Of a stretch of DNA of 64,000 bases, positions 31,488 through 39,874 are shown piece by piece. Below the pieces are notes generated by a model. That model had not been told where the DNA came from. It ran no database searches and saw nothing but the letters and a program-made list of their open reading frames with translations. The translations under genes were made by a program, and so were the position numbers. Every line of letters begins with the position of its first letter. Position 1 is the stretch's first letter. The stretch comes from CAZGUH01 sp964529005 (GTDB lineage: Bacteria > Actinomycetota > Acidimicrobiia > Acidimicrobiales > Ilumatobacteraceae): the NCBI GenBank assembly GCA_964529005.1, contig CAZGUH010000020.1:1-64000 (forward strand). Direction: 5' to 3'.

Positions 31488-33506
31488 ATGCCGCCGATCG
31501 AGGCCGATTCCAGGGAGCAGGCGATCCCGTCGACCGTGGGGCGCGACCGCGGAGCGTGGTGGGATCAGGCATCGGGATGCTGGCGCTTCGCGCTCTTCAG
31601 CGCCCATGCCACCGCAGTCGAGGTGCTGCTCTTCCGCCGCGCCGAGCCGGATGCGCCCTCGGTGGTCGTGCCGTTGGAGCGTCATGGGGACGTCTGGGCC
31701 GCCAGCCTGCCGGGCGCGCAACTCGGCGATGCCGACGTCTACGGCTTCCGGGTCGACGGCCCGTTCGAGCCCCACGGCGCCGCACGGTTCGATCGCTCGA
31801 AGCTGTTGCTCGATCCCTATGCCCCGGCGGTGTGGTTCCCACCGCGCCATGACCGCGCGGCGGCACGGGTGCGCGGGCACGACACCGTCGGCCAAGCCCC
31901 GCTCGCGATCCTCGGATCACCGGTGTTGCCGCAGATCCGGCCGCGTCCGCGCCTCGCTCCGCACGAGCGCGTGGTCGTCGAGGCGCACGTGCGCGGCACG
32001 TCCGCGTCGCCGCACAGCCCGGTGTCGCCGGACCTGCGCGGCACGCTCGCCGGGATGATCGGCCTGCTCGGGTACTGGGCCGAGTTGGGGGTCACGGTTG
32101 TCGAGCTGATGCCGATCCACCAGTACGACCCGCAGGAGGGCAACTACTGGGGGTACATGCCGCTCGCCTTCGGCGCGGTGCACGCGGGGTACGTCGCCGG
32201 CGACGACGGCTGGACCGAGTTGGCCGCGTTCGTCGACGCCGCCCATCGTGCCGGCATCCACGTGTGGCTGGACGTCGTGTTCAACCACACGACGGAGGAG
32301 GACAGCGAGCGCGGGCCCGTGCTCAGCCACCGTGGCATCGACAGGGAGAGCTATTACCTGTTGCACCCCGACGGCCGCGACGTCGACGACGCGGGGTGCG
32401 GCAACGTGCTGCGCGCCGGTCACCGCGAGTGCACCGCGCTGATCCTCGCGGCCCTCGACCGGTTCGCCGACGCCGGCGTCGACGGCTTCCGCTTCGATCT
32501 CGCGTCGCTGCTCGGGCGCGACGACGGCGGGCATCCCGGCGGGTGCGTTCCCGCCATCACGACGTGGGGCGCACGGCGCACGGTCGCCCTCGTCGCCGAG
32601 GCGTGGGACCTGGCTCGATACGAGTTGGGCGATGCGTTCGCCGGCCGAACGTGGGCGCAGTGGAACGGGCGGTTCCGTGACGACGTGCGCTCGTTCCTGC
32701 GCGGGGACGACGGTTTCGTGCCCGCGCTGGCGCTGCGCATGCAGGGAAGCCCGGACGTCTTCGGCTCGCAGCCGTGGCGCAGCGTCAACTACATCACCTC
32801 GCACGACGGGTTCACGCTCTACGACCTGTTCTCGTACGACCGCAAGCACAACGACGCCAACGGATGGGGCGGCGCCGACGGCGCCGACGACAACCGTTCC
32901 TGGAACTGCGGTCACGAGGGCGATGACGGGGCGCCGCCCGAGGTGCTCGCGCTGCGCCGGCGGCAGATGCGCAACGCGTTCTGCCTCCTGATGCTCGCCG
33001 CGGGGGCGCCGATGTTCGTGGCCGGCGACGAGTTCGCGCAGACCCAGGGCGGCAACAACAATCCGTACAACCAGGACAACGAGACCACGTGGCTCGATTG
33101 GCGCCGGTTGGCCCAGTTCGACGACCTGCGCCGGTTCGTGCGCGAGCTGATCGCGCTGCGGCGCTCCACGCCGTCGATCGGCCGCATCCCCCCGTGGCAC
33201 GGACTCGTGCGCTTCTACGGCGTGGACGGAGCGCCTGACCTGTCGCCGCACAGCCATTCGTTGGCCTGGTGCCTGAGCGGCGCCGCGGACAGTTGCCAGA
33301 GCCTCTACGTCATCGTGAACGCGTGGTGGGAGCCGCTCGACTTCGAGATCCAGCAGCCCGGCCCCTGGTTCCGGGCCATCGACACCTCGCTGGCCTCGCC
33401 CGACGACATCGTGCGCGCCGACGCCCGTCCCCCTGTGGGAGCGAACTGCGTCGTCGGCCCGCGCAGCGTCGTCGTCCTGACCCGACCCTTCACCCCCGAC
33501 CACTGA
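31488..33506 (+). CDS. glgX: Glycogen debranching enzyme GlgX-type (GH13)
   Basis: A 672-residue isoamylase-type glycoside hydrolase that cuts alpha-1,6 branches of glycogen. An N-terminal CBM48-like beta-sandwich covers about 20-130. The GH13 barrel carries DVVFNHT (region I), the nucleophile Asp337 in DGFRFDLA, the acid/base Glu371 in VAEAWDL and the transition-state HD in TSHDGFTLYD. A short C-terminal beta domain closes the protein. ATG 31488 has CAGGCT, one mismatch from the local -10, 8 nt upstream. No glgA, glgB or glgP genes are near. Confidence 0.92.
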   Translation: MPPIEADSREQAIPSTVGRDRGAWWDQASGCWRFALFSAHATAVEVLLFRRAEPDAPSVVVPLERHGDVWAASLPGAQLGDADVYGFRVDGPFEPHGAARFDRSKLLLDPYAPAVWFPPRHDRAAARVRGHDTVGQAPLAILGSPVLPQIRPRPRLAPHERVVVEAHVRGTSASPHSPVSPDLRGTLAGMIGLLGYWAELGVTVVELMPIHQYDPQEGNYWGYMPLAFGAVHAGYVAGDDGWTELAAFVDAAHRAGIHVWLDVVFNHTTEEDSERGPVLSHRGIDRESYYLLHPDGRDVDDAGCGNVLRAGHRECTALILAALDRFADAGVDGFRFDLASLLGRDDGGHPGGCVPAITTWGARRTVALVAEAWDLARYELGDAFAGRTWAQWNGRFRDDVRSFLRGDDGFVPALALRMQGSPDVFGSQPWRSVNYITSHDGFTLYDLFSYDRKHNDANGWGGADGADDNRSWNCGHEGDDGAPPEVLALRRRQMRNAFCLLMLAAGAPMFVAGDEFAQTQGGNNNPYNQDNETTWLDWRRLAQFDDLRRFVRELIALRRSTPSIGRIPPWHGLVRFYGVDGAPDLSPHSHSLAWCLSGAADSCQSLYVIVNAWWEPLDFEIQQPGPWFRAIDTSLASPDDIVRADARPPVGANCVVGPRSVVVLTRPFTPDH

Positions 33507-33536
33507 CCCCCCGGCAGGGGTTGTGGGTGGTTGCGG

Positions 33537-34958
33537 TCAGGAGTCGAAGCCGAGGCCGAGACGGTCGAGCGTGCGCAACCACAGGTTGCGCCGGCCGGTG
33601 CGATCCTCGCGGTCCATGCTCCAGCGCGTCGCCTGGATGCCCACGAAGCGGAACGGCTCGGGCGGGAACGGGAGGGGCTTGTCGCGCACGAACGAGGTCT
33701 GCGTCGCCGGGGAACGCCGGCCGTCGAGCAGGTCGAGCATCACGTCGCCGCCGAAGCGCGCCGCGGCGACCCCGAGACCCGTGTACCCGACGGCGTATGC
33801 GACGCGGCCACCGAGCGCCTGCCCCCAGAACACGCAGAACCGCGTGCACGTGTCGATCGCGCCGCCCCACGCGTGCGAGAACCGCACCCCCTCCAGCTGC
33901 GGGAACGTCGTGAAGAAGTGGCGGGACAGCTTGGCCCAGGTGATCGGGCGGCTCTCCAGTTCCACGCTGACCTTTCCGCGCCAGAAGTAGATCGCGTCGT
34001 ACCCGCCCCACAGCACGCGGTTGTCGGCGGTCAGCCGGTAGTAGTGAAACTGGTTGGAGATGTCTGACAAGCCCTGGCGGTTGGACCAGCCGATCGACGC
34101 GAGCTGGGCATCGGTGAGCGGCTCGGTCACCATGCAGTAGTCGTAGACCGGCACGATGTAGTGGCGGAGGCGGCGCAGCAGTGGGGGGAAGGCGTTGGTG
34201 GCGAGCGCGACCTTCGCCGCGCGCACCCGCCCGAGCGGTGTGGCGACGAGGACGCCGACGCCGTCGCGAGCGATGGCCGTCGCCTTGGTGTCCTCGTAGA
34301 TCCGTACGCCGAGGCGCTCCGCGGCCGCCTTCAGCCCCCACGCGAGGCGCGCCGGATCGACGAGCGCGGCTCGGCCCTTGCGCCACAACCCACCGACGTA
34401 CGTCGGCGAGTTCACCTGGGCGCGCATCGCCGGCCCGTCGAGCCACTCGACCTCTTGCCCGAGCCCGAGCAGCTGCCCGTAGTCCTCGCGCAGTTCGTCG
34501 GTGTAGCTCGGCGCATGGGCGGACGTGGCGACGTCGATGACGCCCGTGCGCTCGTAGTCGCAGTCGATGCCGTACCGCGCGATCGCGGCTTCGATCCGGT
34601 TGAGATTGTCGAGCCCGAGATCCTCGAGGATCGGCAGCTCCGCGCCGAAGCGCTGCTGGCCGTTGGCGATGCCGTGGGTGAGGCTCGACTCCATGAAGCC
34701 GCCGTTGCGCCCGCTGGCCGCCGAGCCGATCTCGTGGGCGTCGACGAGGACGACATCGCGCGACGGATCGCGCTCCTTGGCGATGATCGCGGTCCACAGG
34801 CCGGTGTAGCCGCCGCCGATGACGCACAGGTCGCAGCTCTCGGCGCGCACCAGCGTCGGATTGGAATCGGGCTCGTCCGCGTCGTCGTACCAGTAGGGGT
34901 ACGGGTCGGCGTCGGCGATGGCGTCGAGGTGGAACTCGTCGATTGCGTTCCGGTCCAT
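33537..34958 (-). CDS. FAD-dependent amine/amino-acid oxidoreductase (DAO family)
   Basis: A 473-residue flavoprotein. The dinucleotide loop is IGGGYTGLW (47-55), a second FAD contact is GSAASGRNGGF near 85, and the late glycine-rich motif GYTGLGVAAARF lies about 60 residues before the end of the core. This layout matches glycine/sarcosine oxidases and gamma-glutamylputrescine oxidase (PuuB/OrdL). It probably oxidises a secondary amine. The start is ATG 34958, preceded by GAGGCAGG as ribosome site and TAGCAT (34982-34987) as -10. It is divergent from a degenerate SDR, with which it may share function. Confidence 0.82.
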   Translation of the reverse strand: MDRNAIDEFHLDAIADADPYPYWYDDADEPDSNPTLVRAESCDLCVIGGGYTGLWTAIIAKERDPSRDVVLVDAHEIGSAASGRNGGFMESSLTHGIANGQQRFGAELPILEDLGLDNLNRIEAAIARYGIDCDYERTGVIDVATSAHAPSYTDELREDYGQLLGLGQEVEWLDGPAMRAQVNSPTYVGGLWRKGRAALVDPARLAWGLKAAAERLGVRIYEDTKATAIARDGVGVLVATPLGRVRAAKVALATNAFPPLLRRLRHYIVPVYDYCMVTEPLTDAQLASIGWSNRQGLSDISNQFHYYRLTADNRVLWGGYDAIYFWRGKVSVELESRPITWAKLSRHFFTTFPQLEGVRFSHAWGGAIDTCTRFCVFWGQALGGRVAYAVGYTGLGVAAARFGGDVMLDLLDGRRSPATQTSFVRDKPLPFPPEPFRFVGIQATRWSMDREDRTGRRNLWLRTLDRLGLGFDS

Positions 34959-34981
34959 GCGCGCTGCACCTGCCTCGACGA

Positions 34982-34987
34982 ATGCTA
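34982..34987 (-). promoter_or_regulatory. -10 box TAGCAT for the FAD oxidoreductase
   Basis: Minus-strand TAGCAT lies 23 nt before ATG 34958, leaving room for a short leader with a GAGGCAGG ribosome site. It sits only 6 nt from the divergent TACGGT box. Confidence 0.4.
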
Positions 34988-34993
34988 CGCGAG

Positions 34994-34999
34994 TACGGT
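34994..34999 (+). promoter_or_regulatory. -10 box TACGGT, leaderless start for the SDR-like gene
   Basis: TACGGT is followed by 8 nt and ATG 35008. Confidence 0.5.
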
Positions 35000-35007
35000 C
35001 GGCGCTC

Positions 35008-35754
35008 ATGGACCTCGGGTTGGCTGGACGTCGGGCTGCCGTCGCAGGAGCCTCGCGCGGGCTCGGCTTCGCCACCGCGCAGGCGCTGGCCGCCGAGGGC
35101 GCGGCGGTCGCGATCTCCGGGCGCGACCGTGCGCGCATCGAAGCCGCGGCGGCGCAGATCGGTCCGTCGTGCGTCCCGCTGGTGTGCGACGTCGGCTCGG
35201 CCGACGGCGGCGCACGGTTCGTCGACCTCGCTCGCGATGCGCTCGGTGGCGTCGACATCCTCGTCGCCAACGCGGGCGGGCCGCCCCCGGGAACGCCCAC
35301 CGTCGCGCCGCTCGACGCCTACCCGAAAGCGCTCGACCTCAACCTGATGAGCGTGATCGGCATGTGCCACGCGGCCGTGCCGGCGATGCGCGCCCAGCGC
35401 TGGGGGCGCATCGTCGCGATCACGTCGCTCGCCGTGCGCCAGCCGATGCCGGCGCTCGTGCTGTCGAACACCGCCCGTGCCGGCGCCACCGCGTTCCTCA
35501 AGACGTTGGCGGGCGAGATCGCCAGCGACGGCGTCACGGTCAACACCGTGCAGCCCGGCATCCACCGGACCGATCGGATCGTCCAGCTGTACGGCCCCGA
35601 CGCGGACGCGAACACGCTCGGCATCCCGGCCGGCGTCCTTGGCGAGCCGTCGGATTTCGGCGCCGTCGTCGCCTTCGTGTGCAGTGAGGCAGCGCGTTTC
35701 GTCACCGGCGCGCAGATCCACGTCGATGGTGGCGCGTATGGAGGGTTGTTGTGA
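35008..35754 (+). CDS. SDR-like protein lacking the catalytic Tyr and Lys
   Basis: A 248-residue Rossmann protein of the 3-oxoacyl-ACP-reductase-like SDR group. The cofactor loop is GASRGLGFA and the NAG motif is present (ANAGG). At the active site, however, where YxxxK is expected, the sequence reads SNTAR, so both catalytic residues are changed; the preceding Ser (ITSLAV) remains. Such catalytically atypical SDR-like proteins are known as a subgroup. The C-terminus is normal (VTGAQIHVDGG). ATG 35008 has TACGGT 8 nt upstream, and the stop overlaps the Dabb gene (GTGA). Confidence 0.85.
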   Translation: MDLGLAGRRAAVAGASRGLGFATAQALAAEGAAVAISGRDRARIEAAAAQIGPSCVPLVCDVGSADGGARFVDLARDALGGVDILVANAGGPPPGTPTVAPLDAYPKALDLNLMSVIGMCHAAVPAMRAQRWGRIVAITSLAVRQPMPALVLSNTARAGATAFLKTLAGEIASDGVTVNTVQPGIHRTDRIVQLYGPDADANTLGIPAGVLGEPSDFGAVVAFVCSEAARFVTGAQIHVDGGAYGGLL

Positions 35755-36044
35755 TCACGCACATCGTCGTGTTCAGCTGGAAGCCAGGCGTCTCGGACGA
35801 ACAGATCCAGAAGGTGGTCGACGAGCTGTCGGCGCTGCCTGCGCTGGTCCCGAGCATCCGCAGCTACCGCGTCGGCCGTGACGCCGGCGCTGCGGAGGGC
35901 AACGCCGACTTCGCCGTCGTCGCGACGTTCGACGACCTCGACGGTTGGCGTGCGTACACGGACCACCCGGCTCACCAGGCGGTCGTCGCCGCGCACATCC
36001 GCCCGAACATCGCCTCGCGCGCGGCGGTGCAGTTCGAGAGCTGA
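35751..36044 (+). CDS. Dabb (stress-responsive A/B barrel) domain protein
   Basis: A 97-residue single-domain protein of the dimeric alpha/beta barrel fold: an opening strand ITHIVVFSWKPG, the middle strand ADFAVVATFDDLDGW and the typical DHPAHQAVV helix before the last strand. These proteins dimerise; some act in polyketide or aromatic metabolism, many have unknown roles. GTG 35751 overlaps the SDR-like stop, so the two are co-translated and may act together. Confidence 0.88.
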   Translation: MITHIVVFSWKPGVSDEQIQKVVDELSALPALVPSIRSYRVGRDAGAAEGNADFAVVATFDDLDGWRAYTDHPAHQAVVAAHIRPNIASRAAVQFES

Positions 36045-36479
36045 TCAGGCCGCCGGCGCGCCCGGCGAGCGGGGGATGACCTCGAGGTCGAACGTCGTGA
36101 ACAGCGGATCGAGCGTCGCGATCACGCGGATCCGCCGGCGCGCCATCAGCGCCAGCGTCACCGCCTGGACGAGGTCGAGCCCGGGCTGCGCGGCGATCGT
36201 CTTGCGCGCCAGGCGCATCGCATCTGGATGCACCGGATCGACTTCGAGCGGCGCGATCAGGTCGCCGAACACCGATCCTGCGACGTCGCCGACTCCCGCG
36301 GCGACGAGGCGTTCGGCGGCCGAGCCGACGGTGAGCGTGTGCGAGACGAGCGCCCTCGACCCGCCGCGGCCTTGCTCGATCAGCTCGACGTAGAGCGCTC
36401 GGGCGGCGGCGTGGTCGTCCGACTCCGGGTCGGCGACGGCGACGAGGAACGAGCCGTCGACGAAGACGTCCTTGGTCAC
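36045..36479 (-). CDS. PIN-domain protein (VapC-like)
   Basis: A 144-residue PIN-fold protein. Acidic residues expected at the nuclease site are present: Asp8 in FVDGSFLVA, a central Glu or Asp cluster around ESDDHAAARAL, Asp in LDLVQAVTLAL and Asp in TLDPLF. VapC toxins of this type cleave RNA. No antitoxin-like gene precedes it; instead its GTG overlaps the stop of the PAP2 gene (GTGA). It may be an orphan or a domesticated PIN protein. Confidence 0.75.
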   Translation of the reverse strand: MTKDVFVDGSFLVAVADPESDDHAAARALYVELIEQGRGGSRALVSHTLTVGSAAERLVAAGVGDVAGSVFGDLIAPLEVDPVHPDAMRLARKTIAAQPGLDLVQAVTLALMARRRIRVIATLDPLFTTFDLEVIPRSPGAPAA

Positions 36480-37519
36480 GGCAGCACGGCGATCGCACGG
36501 TCGGCGGCGCGGCTGCGCTGGCGGCGCTCGTACCATCCCCAGAACCAGAACGCTCCACCGACGAGCAGCCAGCCGGCCAGCGCGTCGGCGACGTAGTGCT
36601 CGCCGAAGTAGACGAGCGACGTCGCCATCAACAGCGGGAACAGCAGCATCACGGCCTTCAGCCACCACCATCGCACCTGGGGCAGGAAGAAGGCGACGAC
36701 GAACAGCGCGTACGCGGCGTGGAGCGACGGCATCGCAGCGACCGGATTGACCCAGTCGCGGCCGGTCTCCCAGGCGTGCGAGAACCCGGAGAGTCCGAGT
36801 TCGTTCCATCCCCGGCCCGCGGTGCGCCTCAGCGGCGGCAGGATGCGATAGCCGTACCTCGGATCGGTGCTCGCCGCCATCCACGGCGGGGCGGTGGGCA
36901 GCAGCACGAAGCTCACGCACGCGACGAGCACCACGGTGGCGAAGCGGCGCACGTACCGCACCCACTGGCGGCGGTTGACGACCCACAGGATCACCGCCGC
37001 GGCGACGGGCACGATGAAGTGCGTGAAGTAGGTGATCGAACCGAGAATGTCGTACCAGCGGACCTCGGGCGTCCACAGCCGGCGCTGGAGCCAGACGTTC
37101 GGGTCGTGGCCGAAGAACAGGAACCGGTCGATATTGCGCGGTGTCTCGACCTGGAGCGGCATGCCGACCCCATCGGCCCAGCCGCGGCTCTCGTCGTACG
37201 CGATCCACATGCCGACGTACAGCAGCACGTCGAGGGTCAGCCGCCGCCATTGCCACAGGGGCCGCCCGACGTGGGCGAGACCGATGAACAGCATCACCGA
37301 CAACATCACCGAGATGCGGTCGACGATCAGGCCTTTGGCGAAGAACCACCACACGTATCCGACGACGTAGGCGGCCATCAGCCCGATGCGTACACGAGCC
37401 CAGGGATCGCCGGGGACGACTGCGTCGAGGCGCGGTTTGTCGGTGACGGCGGGGCGGGCCGCGGTGGCGGGCGCGACGGCGGCGCCGTCGGCGCGAGCGG
37501 CGGCGATCAGGTCCGTCAC
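36476..37519 (-). CDS. PAP2-superfamily membrane phosphatase/phosphotransferase
   Basis: A 347-residue membrane protein with about six helices and a PAP2 domain in the C-terminal half. The motif MPSLHAAYALF carries the first catalytic His, and GEHYVADALAG carries the second His and the Asp. A long extramembrane loop follows the first helices. The PAP2_3 group includes inositol phosphotransferases and lipid phosphatases. GTG 37519 has TAGCGT 8 nt upstream. The PIN gene follows with a 4-nt overlap. Confidence 0.83.
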   Translation of the reverse strand: MTDLIAAARADGAAVAPATAARPAVTDKPRLDAVVPGDPWARVRIGLMAAYVVGYVWWFFAKGLIVDRISVMLSVMLFIGLAHVGRPLWQWRRLTLDVLLYVGMWIAYDESRGWADGVGMPLQVETPRNIDRFLFFGHDPNVWLQRRLWTPEVRWYDILGSITYFTHFIVPVAAAVILWVVNRRQWVRYVRRFATVVLVACVSFVLLPTAPPWMAASTDPRYGYRILPPLRRTAGRGWNELGLSGFSHAWETGRDWVNPVAAMPSLHAAYALFVVAFFLPQVRWWWLKAVMLLFPLLMATSLVYFGEHYVADALAGWLLVGGAFWFWGWYERRQRSRAADRAIAVLP

Positions 37520-37527
37520 GAGAGGCG

Positions 37528-37533
37528 ACGCTA
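37528..37533 (-). promoter_or_regulatory. -10 box TAGCGT, leaderless start for the PAP2 gene
   Basis: Minus-strand TAGCGT is followed by 8 nt and GTG 37519. Confidence 0.55.
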
Positions 37534-37592
37534 CCTGGCCGTCATCTCGCCTTCACGTCGTGGCCACCCGGCGCGCGATGCCGACGACGACA

Positions 37593-38429
37593 TCACAGCG
37601 TGGGGCGATGGTGGTGACGCATGCGTCGGGGGAGCGTCGCGGCGAACATCACCGCGAACACGCACGTGGCCATCAACGCGATCGTCGCGCCGGGAGGGGC
37701 GTCGAGGTGGTAGCTCAGCATCAAGCCCACGACGGCGGTGGACACGCCGATGCAGACGCCGACGAGGGTCATCGTGCGGACCGTCGGCGCGACCAGCCGG
37801 GCGGAGGCAGCCGGAGCGACGAGCATCGCCGACGACATCGCCAGACCGACCGTGCGCAAGCTGATCACCACCGTGATCGCCAGCAGGGCGATCAGCGTCG
37901 CCTGGACCGCGCCCACCCGGACGCCGACCTGCTGGGCGTGCACGGGATCGAACGTCGCCAAGCGGAGATCGCGAAACAGCACGGCGACGACGGCGAGGGC
38001 GGCGACGGTCAACGCCAGGCTGAGCCAGACGTCGCTCCATCCGACGGTGAACACGCGCCCGAACAGGAAGTGGCTGAGATCGACACCGGTGTCCAGACGT
38101 CCGATGACGATGATGCCGACCGCGAACAGCGCGGTGCCGACGATGGTGATGATCGTCTCTTGGCCCAGGCGGCGGTTGATCGAGAACACCGTCAGCAACG
38201 CGGCGAGGACCAGCGAGACGCCGAGCGCCCCGATCACGACGTTGACGCCCGCGGCATAGGCGAGCCCGACACCCGCGAGCGTGCCGTGCGACATCGCGTC
38301 GCCGAGGTTGGCCATCCGCCGCAGCACGATCCACGTGCCCACCACGGGCGCGAGCACCCCCAGCAGGATCGCCGCGGCGAACGCTCTGCGCATGAACTCC
38401 GCTTGGAAGGGATCGGTCAGCCAGTGCAC
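37593..38429 (-). CDS. znuB: Metal ABC transporter permease (ZnuB/MntB class)
   Basis: A 278-residue membrane permease with about eight hydrophobic segments. The family features AILLGVLAPVVGTWIVLRR at the N-terminus, GDAMSHGTLAGVGLA near 45 and SSAMLVAPAASARL near 200 identify the ABC-3 class that imports zinc, manganese or iron. GTG 38429 begins 7 nt after the ATPase stop. No binding protein is encoded beside it; the usual third gene must be elsewhere. The DxxH/His positions do not settle the metal. Confidence 0.88.
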   Translation of the reverse strand: MHWLTDPFQAEFMRRAFAAAILLGVLAPVVGTWIVLRRMANLGDAMSHGTLAGVGLAYAAGVNVVIGALGVSLVLAALLTVFSINRRLGQETIITIVGTALFAVGIIVIGRLDTGVDLSHFLFGRVFTVGWSDVWLSLALTVAALAVVAVLFRDLRLATFDPVHAQQVGVRVGAVQATLIALLAITVVISLRTVGLAMSSAMLVAPAASARLVAPTVRTMTLVGVCIGVSTAVVGLMLSYHLDAPPGATIALMATCVFAVMFAATLPRRMRHHHRPTL

Positions 38430-38436
38430 GTCGCGC

Positions 38437-39204
38437 TCAGCCGGGCGTTGTCGTGAGCCGTCGGCCGCCGGATCCGAACGTGGCGTCCAGCACGTCGAGC
38501 GACAGCACCTCTGCTGGCGGACCGTCGGCGATCAGCGTGCCGTTCACGGCGAGACAGCGGGAGAAGCGATGCCGCGCGAGCGCCAGGTCATGGGTCGCCA
38601 CGAGCAGGCTGGCGCCGTCGCCGGCGAGCGATCGGAAGACGTCGAAGAGCTCGTCGCTGGTCGGCTGGTCGACACCGGACAGCGCTTCGTCGAGCAGCAT
38701 GACGCGCGCTTCCTGCGCCAGCGCCCGGGCGAGGAACGCGCGTTGGAGCTGCCCGCCCGACAGCGTCGCCAGCGCGTCGCGCTCGTGCCCGCCGAGTCGA
38801 ACGGTGTCGAGCGCGCGGCGGACCGTCTCGCGATCGGCGGCGGCGTTGCGCCGACCCCGGCGGCCGAACCGCCGCCGTCCGGAGAGGACCAGCTCGCCAA
38901 CCGTGATCGGGAACGTGATGTCGACGTCGGTGCGCTGCGGGATGTAGGCCAGATCCATGCGATCTGTGCGGGAGTGGCAGTGCACGCCGTTGACCTCGAC
39001 CACGCCGCTGTGGTTCACCAGGCCGCAGATCGCGCGGAACAGCGTCGACTTGCCGGCGCCGTTCGGTCCGATGACGCCGATCAGCTCGCCGTCACCGACG
39101 TCGAACGACACGTCGCGCAGCACCGAGCGGTCGCCGAAGCCGACACCCAGCCCGTGGATGCACAACCGCAAGGCCTGCGGATCGTGATCGTGGCCGGGAA
39201 GCAC
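38437..39204 (-). CDS. znuC: Metal ABC transporter ATP-binding protein (ZnuC/MntA class)
   Basis: A 255-residue ABC ATPase. Walker A is GPNGAGKST near 42, the Q-loop YIPQRTDVD near 85, signature LSGGQLQR near 150, Walker B VMLLDEAL and the H-loop ATHDLAL. The N-terminus contains GHDHD, possibly metal-binding. GTG 39204 is taken as the start because TATCGT (39213-39218) lies 8 nt upstream; the TTG at 39213 would overlap that box. A near-palindromic 13-bp repeat at 39228-39240 covers the spacer and -35 region and could be a metal-repressor operator. Confidence 0.87.
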   Translation of the reverse strand: MLPGHDHDPQALRLCIHGLGVGFGDRSVLRDVSFDVGDGELIGVIGPNGAGKSTLFRAICGLVNHSGVVEVNGVHCHSRTDRMDLAYIPQRTDVDITFPITVGELVLSGRRRFGRRGRRNAAADRETVRRALDTVRLGGHERDALATLSGGQLQRAFLARALAQEARVMLLDEALSGVDQPTSDELFDVFRSLAGDGASLLVATHDLALARHRFSRCLAVNGTLIADGPPAEVLSLDVLDATFGSGGRRLTTTPG

Positions 39205-39212
39205 GGCGGTCA

Positions 39213-39218
39213 ACGATA
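39213..39218 (-). promoter_or_regulatory. -10 box TATCGT, leaderless start for znuC
   Basis: Minus-strand TATCGT is followed by 8 nt and GTG 39204. This spacing decides the start codon. Confidence 0.5.
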
Positions 39219-39227
39219 CCGCTCGTT

Positions 39228-39240
39228 GGGAACAGTTCTC
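39228..39240. promoter_or_regulatory. Inverted repeat in the znuC promoter, candidate operator
   Basis: The 13-bp sequence GGGAAC-A-GTTCTC is palindromic except for one position, with a perfect GAACAGTTC core (39230-39238). It sits 9 nt upstream of the -10 and over the -35 region. A second repeat, AACGA/TCGTT, spans 39212-39227. A Zur-, MntR- or Fur-type site is plausible, but none matches by eye. Confidence 0.35.
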
Positions 39241-39261
39241 GTTTCGGCCGCGGGCAGCTGC

Positions 39262-39822
39262 TCAGGGCGACGAGGCGCTGGTGGCGGCTGCTGCCGCCGC
39301 CTGGGCCGTGCGGATCGCGATGATCTGCGAGACGTGGTCGTACGGCCATCCGCTCGGCAACGACGTGGGCGCGTCGGGCAGCGGCAGCACCGACATGCGC
39401 CGGTCACCCGGCTCGATGTAGCCGATCGCCTCGCGGGCCGCTTGCTCGATGCCTTCGGGGGTCTGCAACCGCTCGACCTCGCTGCGCAGCTCGTCGTTGG
39501 CGCGCTCGAGCGCGCTCAGCTCCTCCTGCCGCTGGGCGATGTCGTCGTGCTGGCGCAGCCAATCGCGCACGGGCAGGACGAACAGCGCCGACGCCAGGGC
39601 GACGACGACCACGAGGCCGAGCAGCGCCACGATCAGCTTGCTGGAGCGGGCGCGGGCGAGCTGCTTGTCGCGCGGGATCGGCGCAGTGAGATCGTGGCGC
39701 GGGCGTTGCGGCGCGGCGGAGTCGGCGCCTCCTGACCTCCGGCGGGAGCCGGCGGCGCGGGGCGCGGGCTCAGGCCGCGGGATGGTGCTGGTGCGGTGAC
39801 CGCCGGCGCTCACGGCGCCCAT
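39262..39822 (-). CDS. ftsB: Septum formation initiator FtsB/DivIC
   Basis: A 186-residue bitopic division protein. A disordered Arg/Pro/Ser-rich cytoplasmic N-terminus (1-60) is followed by one membrane helix (about 63-83) and a coiled coil (about 88-122) rich in Glu and Leu. The conserved EQAAREAIGYIEPGD segment follows, then a Pro-containing tail. It links the divisome complex FtsQ-FtsB-FtsL. It lies 53 nt after eno, the usual actinobacterial order. Start chosen at ATG 39822; a GTG a few codons later is possible. Confidence 0.88.
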   Translation of the reverse strand: MGAVSAGGHRTSTIPRPEPAPRAAGSRRRSGGADSAAPQRPRHDLTAPIPRDKQLARARSSKLIVALLGLVVVVALASALFVLPVRDWLRQHDDIAQRQEELSALERANDELRSEVERLQTPEGIEQAAREAIGYIEPGDRRMSVLPLPDAPTSLPSGWPYDHVSQIIAIRTAQAAAAAATSASSP

Positions 39823-39874
39823 TGTCGCAGCACAGGGGCGCCCACGGGCGGCACCCGCGGGCGGCGCCTGCTGC

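Noticed and set aside
34959..35009. Start of the FAD oxidoreductase at ATG 35009
   Set aside because: It would overlap the divergent SDR start codon and place the gene over both -10 boxes; ATG 34958 has a ribosome site.
39205..39213. TTG 39213 as znuC start
   Set aside because: It would overlap the TATCGT box; GTG 39204 gives the recurrent 8-nt spacing.
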